Origin: an uncultured Oscillospiraceae bacterium
GTDB lineage: Bacteria; Bacillota; Clostridia; Oscillospirales; Ruminococcaceae
DNA length: 64,000 bases
Assembly (NCBI GenBank): GCA_904384225.1
Contig: CAJFJV010000002.1
Coordinates: forward strand, 42,131-106,130
Direction of reading: 5' to 3'
Part shown: piece by piece, positions 1 to 8,546 of the stretch
Position numbering within the stretch: the stretch's first letter is position 1
Layout of the letters: each line of letters opens with the position of its first letter
Program-made: the position numbers and the translations under genes
The notes under the pieces: generated by a model
What the model saw: only the letters and a program-made list of their open reading frames with translations
What the model was told of the DNA's origin: nothing
Databases searched by the model: none

Positions 1-1
1 A

Positions 2-1096
2 ACCAATGATGAAAGCTTAAAAACGGCATGCCGTACATTATTCCGTTCCATCTGTGACAAGCGTATGTATATTACGGGCGGAATTGGTTCGACTGTCGAG
101 GGGGAAGCGTTTACCTTTGATTACGATTTGCCGAATGATACAAATTATGCGGAATCCTGCGCGTCAATTGGACTGATTTTTTTCTGCCGTCGCATGCTGG
201 AAATGGACGGGGAAGCACAGTATGCAGAGGTAATGGAACGCGCCCTGTATAACAATGTACTGGCCGGGATAGCACTCGACGGGAAATCTTTTTTCTATGT
301 AAATCCGCTTGAAGTTTTTCCCGAAGCGAACCGCATGGATCCGCACAAAGCACATATTAAGGCGGTTCGGCAAAAATGGTTTTCCTGCGCCTGCTGTCCG
401 CCAAATATTGCGCGGCTGCTGGCTTCTTTGCCGGAATATATCTATCAAACGGATGAAACAGGCTTCACTGTGAATCTCTTTATTGGATCTTCCGCGTCAT
501 TTAGAGGCGGGAAGATCATACAAAAGAGCGCTGTCCCCAACAGCGGGGACATTTCCCTGACCGTCTCGCTCCCGCAAGAAGAGCATTTTACCCTACGGGT
601 ACGCAAGCCGGAATGGAGCGGTGAATGCACGGTAACGGTAAACGGGAAACCTTTTATGCCCGAAATCAAAAATGGGTATTTTTGTATTGCACGAGTGTTC
701 CGTGATGGGGATCAGATTTGTTTCAACATGGAGATGCCGGTACGCCGCGTTTATGCCAATCTTCATGTGAGGGAAAACATAGGAAAAACGGCGGTAATGC
801 GCGGGCCGTTGGTTTATTGCTTAGAGGAAAAAGATAATGGAGGCCAGCTGCATCTTTTGGCTTTGCCAAAGCGGGCGTGCTTTGCGGAAAAAGCAGGAGA
901 AGGATTGTTTGCCGGAGTAACACTCTTGGAGACGCAGGGCCTGCGCCTTTTGGCGCCGGACGGAGAGCCGCTTTACACGTCGTCGCCGGATGTACAGACG
1001 GAGGTGCAGAAGCTTTCGTTCATACCCTATTTCTGCTGGGCCAATCGCGGGGAAAATGAGATGCTGGTGTGGATACGCGAGCCATCGCTTTTTTAA
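2..1096 (+). CDS. GH127 beta-L-arabinofuranosidase, C-terminal part (gene begins before the window)
   Basis: The reading frame is open from base 2, so the first ATG at 65 is internal and the gene starts upstream. The protein shows the family signature GGIGSTVEGEAF, a YAESCAS stretch and a CACCPPN motif. In characterised GH127 enzymes the cysteines of this last motif bind zinc and supply the nucleophile. The downstream part is a beta-sandwich-like region. The family removes L-arabinofuranose from plant polysaccharides or hydroxyproline-linked glycans. It lacks a membrane segment in the visible part, suggesting intracellular action on imported oligosaccharides. Family assignment is firm, exact substrate is inferred. 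Confidence 0.9.
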   Translation, partial: TNDESLKTACRTLFRSICDKRMYITGGIGSTVEGEAFTFDYDLPNDTNYAESCASIGLIFFCRRMLEMDGEAQYAEVMERALYNNVLAGIALDGKSFFYVNPLEVFPEANRMDPHKAHIKAVRQKWFSCACCPPNIARLLASLPEYIYQTDETGFTVNLFIGSSASFRGGKIIQKSAVPNSGDISLTVSLPQEEHFTLRVRKPEWSGECTVTVNGKPFMPEIKNGYFCIARVFRDGDQICFNMEMPVRRVYANLHVRENIGKTAVMRGPLVYCLEEKDNGGQLHLLALPKRACFAEKAGEGLFAGVTLLETQGLRLLAPDGEPLYTSSPDVQTEVQKLSFIPYFCWANRGENEMLVWIREPSLF

Positions 1097-1133
1097 AATC
1101 CATTTTCTCCTTTCCTTTTGGCGGCGCCTGTGC

Positions 1134-1139
1134 TATACT
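1134..1139 (+). promoter_or_regulatory. Extended -10 promoter for nadBC
   Basis: TATACT preceded by TG plus one base (TGCTATACT), about 60 bases before the nadB start. No good -35 box is visible, as is usual for extended -10 promoters. Confidence 0.5.
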
Positions 1140-1201
1140 AAGGAAAAAGCTTTTTGGAGAAGTTTTGCCGGAAGCTTTAGCGCTTTTAGGAGAAGGGACG
1201 T

Positions 1202-2662
1202 ATGACGAACAACTACGATGTTATTATCATGGGCGGCGGCGTCGCAGGCCTTTATGCGGTACTGAATTTGGAGCCGGATCTGCGTGTTTTGCTGTTGTCG
1301 AAACGGGAACTCACGTTGAGTAATTCCAATTTGGCACAAGGAGGGATTGCAGCAGTATTCGACACCGCGCATGACAGCGTCCAAAAGCATATCAACGATA
1401 CACTGGTGGCCGGCGGCTTCCGCAATAATCGGAAGGCGGTCGAAATTTTAGCTACAGAGGGGCCGCGTGATGTACAGCGCTTGATAGAGCTTGGAGTGGA
1501 CTTCGACCGCACGGATACAGGGGAACCGCACTTGACTTTAGAAGGCGGGCATACCCGTGCGCGCATTTTACATCATAAGGATTGCACCGGAAAAGAAATT
1601 GTAGAAAAACTTATTGCAAACGTCAAAAAGCAAAAAAATGTGACGGTTTTAGAGAATCATGTCGTTTGCGACATCTGTAAGACAAGCAACACCTTTCATT
1701 TGGATGTCTTAGATGAAAACGGTACGCATACCGTGTATCATTCCCATTTTTTGGTCATCGCGTCAGGCGGCATAGGAAGAGTTTATGAATATACGACAAA
1801 TTCCGCGATTGCAACAGGCGACGGGATCGCACTCGCTTACCGTATGGGCGCGGCGATCCGTAACCTGCATTATATTCAATTCCATCCTACAGCATTTGCA
1901 AATAAGAAAACACGTGAATGTTTTTTAGTGTCTGAGAGTGTGCGCGGGGAAGGGGCTTATCTTCTAAATTGTAACGGGGAGCGATTTATGCAGGAATACG
2001 ACGAACGCCTTGAGTTAGCGCCAAGAGATGTCGTTTCCCGTTCCATCATGGAAGAGGCAAAACGGACGGGCTCCGATCATTTTTATCTTGATATCACCCA
2101 TAAGGATCCGGATTTTATTCGTGGGCGCTTCCCTTTGATTTATGGAAACCTTTTAAAAGAAGGGTATGACATGACAAAGGAAAGAATCCCTGTTTTCCCC
2201 TGTCAGCATTATTTGATGGGCGGCATTAATGTGGATATCAATTCCAAGACGTCAATTGACGGCATGTATGCCTGCGGTGAATGTTCCCATACCGGCGTAC
2301 ACGGCGGGAATCGTCTTGCGAGCAATTCCCTGCTGGAAGGCGTGGTGTTTTCGCGCCGTTGTGCGGCGGAAATCAATATGCTGGCGAAATGCTGCCCACC
2401 GGATTTTGAAGATTATGCTTTTTCGAAACCGGAAGCAGCCGGGCAAATCCCGCACGGAATCCGTACGGAAACCCGTGCAATTATGCAGAAAGCTTATTTT
2501 GTAACACCGGACCGGACGGCGGCAAAAGAAGGTTTTGAGCGCATCTGTAAATTGAAAGAGCAGCTTGACAACGCTGCGTATGAAGTAAACCGCGACTATG
2601 TAGAGGCAAGAAGCCTTGTTACAGTGGCCTACATTATTTTGAAGGAAGTTATAGAAGAATAA
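1202..2662 (+). CDS. nadB: L-aspartate oxidase
   Basis: FAD enzyme that oxidises L-aspartate to iminoaspartate, the first step of de novo NAD synthesis. The N-terminus carries the dinucleotide-binding GGGVAG motif at residues 11-16. Further family motifs are GGHTRARILHH, the FAD-contacting stretch around IQFHPTAF, the arginine-rich RGEGAYLLN and LAPRDVVSRSI blocks, and GVHGGNRLASNSL near the flavin. At 486 residues it is a normal length though its C-terminal helical domain is short. The start follows GGAGAAGGG at good distance. It is directly followed by nadC. A quinolinate synthase gene (nadA), usually in the same operon, is not in the window. Succinate dehydrogenase flavoproteins are the main lookalikes; the nadC neighbour settles it. 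Confidence 0.95.
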   Translation: MTNNYDVIIMGGGVAGLYAVLNLEPDLRVLLLSKRELTLSNSNLAQGGIAAVFDTAHDSVQKHINDTLVAGGFRNNRKAVEILATEGPRDVQRLIELGVDFDRTDTGEPHLTLEGGHTRARILHHKDCTGKEIVEKLIANVKKQKNVTVLENHVVCDICKTSNTFHLDVLDENGTHTVYHSHFLVIASGGIGRVYEYTTNSAIATGDGIALAYRMGAAIRNLHYIQFHPTAFANKKTRECFLVSESVRGEGAYLLNCNGERFMQEYDERLELAPRDVVSRSIMEEAKRTGSDHFYLDITHKDPDFIRGRFPLIYGNLLKEGYDMTKERIPVFPCQHYLMGGINVDINSKTSIDGMYACGECSHTGVHGGNRLASNSLLEGVVFSRRCAAEINMLAKCCPPDFEDYAFSKPEAAGQIPHGIRTETRAIMQKAYFVTPDRTAAKEGFERICKLKEQLDNAAYEVNRDYVEARSLVTVAYIILKEVIEE

Positions 2663-2677
2663 AAGGAGGACAGTGTG

Positions 2678-3514
2678 ATGGTTTTGCCGCAGTTTTATGT
2701 AGATGATTTGATTAAGCGCGCTGTGATAGAAGATATAAACTATGTCGATGTGACAACCGACTATCTGGTTGATGAAAACAATAGGACATCAGCTAAACTG
2801 ATTGCAAAAGATGAAGGGATACTGGCCGGAATAGACGTGGCGCTTCGTGTTTTTACCCTTTTGGACGCAGACACGGCCTTTGAGATCTTGAAGCATGATG
2901 GGGACAGCGTAGTTAAAGGAGACGTAATTGCACGGATTTCTGGTAAGACACGCGTTCTATTAAAAGGCGAACGTACGGCATTGAACCTTTTGCAGCATAT
3001 GAGCGGCATTGCAACCATGACAAACCGCTGTGTTAAGCTGGTCGAGGGTACAAATGCTGAAATTACGGATACCAGAAAAACGCTGCCCGGATTGCGTGCA
3101 CTGCAGAAATATGCTGTAGTATGCGGAGGCGGAAAAAATCATCGCTTTAATTTAAGCGACGGCGCTATGCTGAAGGATAATCACATCGATGCTTATGGGT
3201 CGCTGACTGGCGCAGTGGCCGCATTGCGTAAAAAAATAGGGCATATGGTAAAAATAGAAGTTGAAACCCGGACACTTGAGGAATTGGATGAAGCGCTGTC
3301 GGCAGGAGTAGATGTCATTATGCTGGACAATATGGATTGCGACACAATGCAAGAAGCGGTTCGGCGTACCAATGGGAGAGCGCTGTTAGAGGCATCGGGA
3401 AACATTACACAGGAAAACATTCGTCAGGTAGCGGCATGCGGTGTGGATATCATTTCGCTTGGTGCGCTGACACATTCTGTAAAATGTTTCGATATTTCTA
3501 TGCGCATTGGTTAA
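2678..3514 (+). CDS. nadC: Nicotinate-nucleotide pyrophosphorylase (quinolinate phosphoribosyltransferase)
   Basis: Joins quinolinate and PRPP to give nicotinate mononucleotide with loss of CO2, the last step of the quinolinate branch of NAD synthesis. Family features include GERTALNLLQHMSGIAT, the DTRKTLPGLR substrate-binding motif, GGGKNHRFNLSDG and LKDNHI, and the C-terminal barrel stretch VDVIMLDNMD. It has 278 residues, normal for the family. I take ATG 2678 because AAAGGAGGA lies seven bases before it; a GTG one codon upstream is possible. It begins 15 bases after nadB and is surely cotranscribed. Confidence 0.96.
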   Translation: MVLPQFYVDDLIKRAVIEDINYVDVTTDYLVDENNRTSAKLIAKDEGILAGIDVALRVFTLLDADTAFEILKHDGDSVVKGDVIARISGKTRVLLKGERTALNLLQHMSGIATMTNRCVKLVEGTNAEITDTRKTLPGLRALQKYAVVCGGGKNHRFNLSDGAMLKDNHIDAYGSLTGAVAALRKKIGHMVKIEVETRTLEELDEALSAGVDVIMLDNMDCDTMQEAVRRTNGRALLEASGNITQENIRQVAACGVDIISLGALTHSVKCFDISMRIG

Positions 3515-3564
3515 ACATCTGACACATTTACCTAAATAGCCTGTATGTTTGAGAAAAATTTCCG

Positions 3565-3593
3565 TTGACGAAAAGGAAATAATCGGATATACT
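3565..3593 (+). promoter_or_regulatory. Strong sigma-A promoter of a short non-coding transcript
   Basis: TTGACG, a 17-base spacer, and TATACT. It points into a region without a convincing open reading frame that ends at the terminator at 3708-3748. Confidence 0.75.
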
Positions 3594-3599
3594 GAATAT

Positions 3600-3748
3600 G
3601 TTGTTTCGGTTGTATATGATTTTTGCCGTATGTCGGAATCCGGCAGGATCAGTACACCGTTATCTCCCAATGTGGCAAAGGCTGTTCTCCCAATCGGTCT
3701 TTGCTTTGAAAAGCAGAGGATTTCCCCAATCCCCTGCTTTTCTTTTTT
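3600..3748 (+). ncRNA. Candidate small RNA, about 150 nt
   Basis: The segment lies between a near-consensus promoter and a factor-independent terminator and has no credible coding frame; a 79-codon frame crossing it has no ribosome site and runs through the terminator. Its sequence includes GCCGTATGTCGGAATCCGGC, which can fold. I do not recognise the RNA family. It could be a trans-acting small RNA, a 6S-like RNA, or a terminated leader of asnB, whose start is 180 bases downstream. Confidence 0.5.
3708..3748 (+). terminator. Terminator of the small RNA
   Basis: GAAAAGCAGAGG pairs with CCCCTGCTTTTC (one mismatch) and is followed by six T. Confidence 0.8.
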
Positions 3749-3782
3749 ATATGTTGTCACATATATGGATAGGTGCTGCATA

Positions 3783-3836
3783 CTATGAAAACAGAACAAG
3801 GGCGTTCATCTGAACGCCCTTGTTCTGTTTTCATAG
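3783..3836 (+). terminator. Very long perfect hairpin in the asnB upstream region
   Basis: Two 26-base perfectly complementary arms separated by only two bases, A+T-rich at the foot and with GGGCGTTCA at the tip. It sits about 90 bases before asnB and has no strong T run. It may be a bidirectional terminator or an attenuator of asnB. Confidence 0.5.
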
Positions 3837-3926
3837 AGTGGGAATAAAAAGAGTTCCCGAAGGATCGCCTTGTTCCTGCCGCTGTCAGGCATCCGGTTTT
3901 GTTTGCAGCGGCGGAATGGAGGATAT

Positions 3927-5753
3927 ATGTGTTCCATTGCGGGCGAGCTTTCTTTCGATCAGTATGCCGATAGACCGGATCAAGCGGCACATGCTATGCA
4001 GCAGGCATTAGCGCGGCGCGGACCAGATCAGTCCGGCTTTTTTTGCGGCGGTCACTGCACCTTGATTCATAATCGTTTAAGTGTTATAGATCCGGAAAAC
4101 GGGCGGCAGCCAATGAGGGTAGAGGCAAAGGGAAAACGGTGCACCATCGTTTATAATGGGGAGCTTTATAATACCACCGAACTGCGGCAAGCACTCTTAC
4201 AAAAAGGGTGGGGGTTTCGAACAGCTTCAGATACAGAGGTACTGTTGGCGGCATATTTGGAGTGGGGTGTGGAAAGCTTATCCCGATTAAATGGTATTTT
4301 TGCATTTGCGGTATGGGATGAGCAAGAGGAAACCTTATTTCTGGCAAGGGACCGCATGGGGGTAAAGCCGTTGTTTTTTATGCAGAAGGATTCTTTATTC
4401 CTTTTCGCATCTGAGATAAAAGGGATTTTAGCGCATCCGGCAGCCGATGCAAAAATCGACGAACAAGGCGTAGCAGAACTGTTACTGGTGGGGCCGGGGC
4501 GCACGCCGGGCTGCGGCGTATTTTATGGGATAAGAGAGCTGAGGCCGGGCGAGTATATGATGGTTTCTCGAAAGGGGATACAGAAAAAGCGGTGGTGGAA
4601 GCTGCTGGATGCGCCGCATACGGAGAGCTTTGAACAGACGGCAGACCATGTCCGTTTTCTTGTGACGGATGCAATTGAACGTCAGCTTGTATCGGACGTT
4701 CCGCTGGGGACATTCCTATCCGGTGGGTTGGATTCCAGCTTAATTTCTGCATTGGCGTCAAAATCCACGAATGGCGCAACACTTAAAACCTTTTCTCTCA
4801 CATACCGCGATAACCAGCGGTACTTTAGGGCAAGCCGTTTCCAGCCTGACAGTGACGATCAGTATATCGGGGAAATGGCAGGAGCAATTGATAATGAACA
4901 CCATATCGTGACACTTGAACACACCGATTTGGCAAAAGCATTGTTTACTGCGGTCGATGCACGGGATCTGCCGGGTATGGCGGATGTGGACAGTTCGCTG
5001 CTCCTATTCTGTAAGGAAATAAAAAGGCATGTGACCGTAGCACTGTCGGGAGAATGCGCGGATGAGATCTTTGGGGGATATCCATGGTACCGGGATCCGG
5101 CAATTAGGCAGCAGGCGGGATTTCCATGGGCACAGTCGAATCATTGGCGTAAATCCTTTTTACGGGATGAATTTGCGGAAAAGTTTCCTGCGGACGACTA
5201 CCTTATGGAACGGTACGAGGCCACGCGGAAGGATACCGATGTTTTATCGGATACTACTGAACAAGAACGCAGCATGAAGGAAATGATGCGCTTGAACATA
5301 GACTGGTTTATGCAGACGCTTTTGGATCGGAAAGACCGTATGAGCATGTATAACGGGCTGGAGGTGCGCGTCCCCTTCTGCGATCATCGAATTGCCGAAT
5401 ACCTCTACCGTATCCCTTGGGGATATAAGAATTATCAGGGCCGGGAAAAAGGGCTTTTACGCTATGCCATGCGCGGGCTGCTGCCCGAAGACATTCTCTG
5501 GCGCAGAAAAAGCCCTTATCCCAAAACATTCCATCCAGACTACTATACACTGCTTTGCGATATGCTCCGCACCGTTTTGTCCGATCCCGCTGCGCCGATC
5601 TATCAGATTTGCAAAAAGGAGCCTTTAGAGGAGCTCTTAAAAAGAAAGAGCGATGTGCGCTGGTATGGGCAGCTTATGACGACACCGCAGACCATAGCTT
5701 ATTTTTTGCAGCTCAATTATTGGCTTGAAAAGTATCGTGTCAGGGTAGCCTAA
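3927..5753 (+). CDS. asnB: Asparagine synthase (glutamine-hydrolysing)
   Basis: Two-domain enzyme making asparagine from aspartate, ATP and glutamine. The N-terminal glutaminase domain needs a cysteine as second residue, and the start at 3927 gives MCSIAG, preceded by GGAGGA, which fixes the start. The frame is open further upstream but that would bury the cysteine. Motifs NGELYN and the ATP-pyrophosphatase loop SGGLDSS at residues 265-271 are intact, as is the C-terminal RVPFCDHR stretch. It is 608 residues, standard for the family. It stands alone, with a long hairpin before it and a shared terminator behind. Confidence 0.95.
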   Translation: MCSIAGELSFDQYADRPDQAAHAMQQALARRGPDQSGFFCGGHCTLIHNRLSVIDPENGRQPMRVEAKGKRCTIVYNGELYNTTELRQALLQKGWGFRTASDTEVLLAAYLEWGVESLSRLNGIFAFAVWDEQEETLFLARDRMGVKPLFFMQKDSLFLFASEIKGILAHPAADAKIDEQGVAELLLVGPGRTPGCGVFYGIRELRPGEYMMVSRKGIQKKRWWKLLDAPHTESFEQTADHVRFLVTDAIERQLVSDVPLGTFLSGGLDSSLISALASKSTNGATLKTFSLTYRDNQRYFRASRFQPDSDDQYIGEMAGAIDNEHHIVTLEHTDLAKALFTAVDARDLPGMADVDSSLLLFCKEIKRHVTVALSGECADEIFGGYPWYRDPAIRQQAGFPWAQSNHWRKSFLRDEFAEKFPADDYLMERYEATRKDTDVLSDTTEQERSMKEMMRLNIDWFMQTLLDRKDRMSMYNGLEVRVPFCDHRIAEYLYRIPWGYKNYQGREKGLLRYAMRGLLPEDILWRRKSPYPKTFHPDYYTLLCDMLRTVLSDPAAPIYQICKKEPLEELLKRKSDVRWYGQLMTTPQTIAYFLQLNYWLEKYRVRVA

Positions 5754-5767
5754 GAGATCAATACATT

Positions 5768-5817
5768 TTAAACGAATAAAGCCGCGCGGAATATTCCGTG
5801 CGGCTTTATTCGTTTAA
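5768..5817. terminator. Bidirectional terminator between asnB and the MATE gene
   Basis: Near-perfect 18-base stem with TTTATTCG/CGAATAAA foot and GC-rich top; both convergent genes end beside it. Confidence 0.85.
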
Positions 5818-5823
5818 AAACAA

Positions 5824-7170
5824 TTAACCGGCGTGGCGCTTTTTTCGCAAAGCCATCCAGAAGAAATAGCAAAAACAAATCAAAATCGAGAGCATACTGG
5901 CGGCAGGAGCAGCAAGCCCCATTAAAAACAAGCTTCCATTGGCAACTTTACCCAACAGATAAGTCATGGGAATTCGGACGCCAAAAGTGGCGATCATGCT
6001 GTGGATAAAGGAAATGAGCGCACGGCCTTCCCCGCTGAAATATGTATTCATACAGAAGACGAAACTTACTAAGATGCAGTCTATACTGTAAAAGTGAAGA
6101 TATTCCCCCGCCGCCTTCATCACTGCCGTGTCATTTGTAAAGATGGAAGCGAGAGTTTGGGGGAAAAATTGTGCGTAAATACAAAACGCGACGCCAAAAA
6201 TCAAAGAGAGCCCAATCCCCCAGCGAAGAGAAGCGCGGGCGCGGTCCTCCCTCCCGGCACCGACATTCTGCGCTGTAGCAGTTGCTACGGCAGAAGCACA
6301 AGCGTTTGGCGGCAGCATAGCAAATACGATAATCTTTTCTACCACGCCTACCGCGGCGGAAGCAATCAAGCCCATAGTATTGATGATTGCTGTGATCACA
6401 AGGAAAGACACATTTACAAGGGCGTCCTGCAAAGCGATCGGGATTCCGACTTTTAAGATGGCACGCAGCGACGCTCCGTCAATTCGCAGATCCTTTTTCG
6501 AAAAGGGAAAAGCAAGGCCCTTTTTCGAAAGATAAAGAAGGGAAGCAAGGAAGCTGATGGCTTGTGCGGCGACTGTTGCAACCGCTGCACCGGCTGCTCC
6601 CATACCGAGCAGCCCTGTCAGAAGGAAATCACCCGCAACGTTGACTATGCAGGCAAGCATAATGAAGTAGACAGGGGTTTTGGCGTCCCCAACGCCGCGA
6701 AAGATACCGCTAACAGCGTTATATCCGATAATAAAGGGAATACCACATGCGCAGATTAAAATATACTGGCGGGTAAACGCCACTGCTTCAGCAGGTGTTG
6801 CCATAACCGCGACAGAAGCATCGGTACAAAGAAGCATGACGGGGGTCAGAATAACAGCAAGAATGATGAACAGGACGGCGAGCGTACCCACTGCCTTTGC
6901 CGCATGCTGCTCATTGCGTTCTCCGACGCAGCGTCCGATGAGCACGGTCCCGCCCATAGAAATACCTAAGATAATACCCGTAATGGTCTGCATCACCTGA
7001 CTGCCAATTGCGACAGCCGATACAGCGGCAGAATTGGCAAATTGCCCGACAACAAAAAGGTCGACCGCTCCGTAAAGTGCTTGAAGAAAGCTGGACAGCA
7101 GGAAAGGCAGCGCAAAACGTATAAGCGCTTTCCCTATATGCCCTCTTGTGAGAGAATAACGTTCATCCAC
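5824..7170 (-). CDS. MATE-family multidrug/metabolite efflux transporter
   Basis: Integral membrane antiporter of 448 residues with about twelve hydrophobic segments. The N-terminal stretch ending in ALPFLLSSFLQALYGAVDLF and the GISMGGTVLIGRCVGE motif are typical of the DinF/NorM-like MATE group, which expels cationic drugs or metabolites using Na+ or H+. The start is a GTG at 7170 with AAGGGGA ten bases upstream. It has its own promoter at 7276-7304, so a roughly 100-nt leader precedes the start and includes a stable hairpin. Substrate cannot be read from sequence. Confidence 0.9.
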   Translation of the reverse strand: MDERYSLTRGHIGKALIRFALPFLLSSFLQALYGAVDLFVVGQFANSAAVSAVAIGSQVMQTITGIILGISMGGTVLIGRCVGERNEQHAAKAVGTLAVLFIILAVILTPVMLLCTDASVAVMATPAEAVAFTRQYILICACGIPFIIGYNAVSGIFRGVGDAKTPVYFIMLACIVNVAGDFLLTGLLGMGAAGAAVATVAAQAISFLASLLYLSKKGLAFPFSKKDLRIDGASLRAILKVGIPIALQDALVNVSFLVITAIINTMGLIASAAVGVVEKIIVFAMLPPNACASAVATATAQNVGAGREDRARASLRWGIGLSLIFGVAFCIYAQFFPQTLASIFTNDTAVMKAAGEYLHFYSIDCILVSFVFCMNTYFSGEGRALISFIHSMIATFGVRIPMTYLLGKVANGSLFLMGLAAPAASMLSILICFCYFFWMALRKKRHAG

Positions 7171-7197
7171 TCAAATCATCCCCTTAACCAAAATAAA

Positions 7198-7237
7198 CCG
7201 GATAAAATACCAGGAATGCACCCGGTGTTTTATCCGG
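7198..7237 (-). promoter_or_regulatory. Hairpin in the leader of the MATE gene
   Basis: CCGGATAAAA at 7198-7207 pairs perfectly with TTTTATCCGG at 7228-7237, with inner ACC/GGT pairs. On the minus strand it is followed by TTTATTTT. It lies after the DUF3784 gene and after the MATE promoter, so it may terminate the upstream operon and also attenuate the MATE transcript. Confidence 0.55.
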
Positions 7238-7275
7238 CATCTATCTTTATTTATGTTATGCGGTGAACGTACTTT

Positions 7276-7304
7276 ATTATAGCAAAGTAATAAAAAGATA
7301 TCAA
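7276..7304 (-). promoter_or_regulatory. Sigma-A promoter for the MATE gene
   Basis: On the minus strand TTGATA, 17 bases, TATAAT, partly beside the end of the DUF3784 gene. Confidence 0.8.
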
Positions 7305-7306
7305 GA

Positions 7307-7660
7307 TCAATGTTTTTTTGCCTGCTTATGCCGAATTTTGGGGCTAGTATTGATCAAAACCAATCCGGCGGATAAGACAAGGATAAAAGCCAGTATTCCG
7401 CCAATCCACAAAGAAGGGACGGCGCAGCACAACCCGATGGAAAAAACAGCAAAACAGCCAGCCAGTAGAAGGATCATTACGCCGACTGCACGGCAAAGAC
7501 GCTTTTCGTCGTATTGGGCTTTTTCTGCCGGAGACATCGTGTTGTAGCCGGAAATCAAATTGGCGCCTTTCCCAAGCAGCAAAAAGATACCGACTCCGCA
7601 CAGAAAGAGAAAAGTGATCGCAAAAATACATCCAATCAACAATATTACATTAGGTTTCAT
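7307..7660 (-). CDS. DUF3784-family small membrane protein
   Basis: 117 residues with three hydrophobic segments. The pattern LLLGKGANLISGYNTMSPAEK followed by YDEKRLCRAVG is the hallmark of DUF3784, a family of short Firmicute membrane proteins without known function. I chose the ATG at 7660, twelve bases after AAAGGAG; an ATG at 7672 abuts that site directly and is less likely. It overlaps the end of the phosphoesterase gene by 11 bases and is the last gene of the operon. Function unknown. Confidence 0.7.
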   Translation of the reverse strand: MKPNVILLIGCIFAITFLFLCGVGIFLLLGKGANLISGYNTMSPAEKAQYDEKRLCRAVGVMILLLAGCFAVFSIGLCCAVPSLWIGGILAFILVLSAGLVLINTSPKIRHKQAKKH

Positions 7661-8534
7661 CCGGTTTTGCATCTCCTTTGTCCGATGTAAGGGATAAGCA
7701 TACGACTTCCGGCCGGTTGAATATGCGGAATGGAAATAGGCTGTTTCCAAGACCGCGGCTGATGACAAGCGTGGTTTTTCCAGAATGATGGACACCGGAC
7801 GTATATGGAGGAAACCAACCTTGTTCTGGTGCAAGCAGCCCGCCGATAAAAGGAAGACGGATTTGTCCGCCATGGGCATGGCCGCTCAGCACGAGAGGTA
7901 TGCCGGCGGCGCAATAGAGCGGCAACAGATGCGGCCGATGGGAAAGCAGCATAGCGCAGCCGCCGCCCGCCTTAAGGTACAATTCTTTCAGTATCCTCCC
8001 GTGCAGCGGGCTTCCAGCGCGGTTTCCAAAACGCTCTTTAGAGGCGGCTATATCCGCAAGTCCGATCACCGGAAGCGATTCCCCGTCCCGGTATAGATAA
8101 GCGTATTGGTCAACCAATACGCTGACCCCGCAAGAGGATAAGACAGCAGACATTTTATCTACACGCTGTTTTTCCGTTTCGTGGTTGCCCATTGCGGCGA
8201 AAACCGGCGCAATTTTAACAAGTCCTTTGCACAGCTCGCGTGCGGGAAGAAAGCGTTCGTCATGTGTGCGCCGTTTATCTGCAAGATCACCGGTCAACAC
8301 AATATAGTCCGGTTTGCAGGCAGCCACGCAGGCAAGCAGACGCCGCTGCTGTGGGCCAAAGCGCTTATTATGCAGATCGGAAAGCTGAACAATGCGGCAG
8401 CCGTCAAAGGGGTTTGGCAAATCAGGCAACGGGATGGTATAGTGGGAAACGGTTAAGCTGTTGTTTTGCCAGTATAAAAAAAGGAAAGCAAGCAGCAGGG
8501 CAAGGAAAAGGACGCCCCAAACAATAATCGGCAT
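7650..8534 (-). CDS. Membrane-anchored metallophosphoesterase (YkuE/YaeI type)
   Basis: 294 residues. A single N-terminal membrane segment (IVWGVLFLALLLAFLFLYW) is followed by the calcineurin-like metal site: QLSDLHN, LTGDLADKR, GNHE, LLSHRPH and SGHAHGGQ. This subfamily is tied to hydrolysis of phosphate esters at the membrane, with lipid A-type or phospholipid substrates reported for related proteins. The substrate here is unknown. The gene starts 12 bases after the alpha/beta hydrolase gene and belongs to the same operon. Confidence 0.85.
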   Translation of the reverse strand: MPIIVWGVLFLALLLAFLFLYWQNNSLTVSHYTIPLPDLPNPFDGCRIVQLSDLHNKRFGPQQRRLLACVAACKPDYIVLTGDLADKRRTHDERFLPARELCKGLVKIAPVFAAMGNHETEKQRVDKMSAVLSSCGVSVLVDQYAYLYRDGESLPVIGLADIAASKERFGNRAGSPLHGRILKELYLKAGGGCAMLLSHRPHLLPLYCAAGIPLVLSGHAHGGQIRLPFIGGLLAPEQGWFPPYTSGVHHSGKTTLVISRGLGNSLFPFRIFNRPEVVCLSLTSDKGDAKPDET

Positions 8535-8546
8535 GTGGTGGTTCTC

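Noticed and set aside
3549..3788. 79-codon frame in the asnB upstream region
   Set aside because: No ribosome site, and it runs through the terminator at 3708-3748. A small RNA explains the region better.
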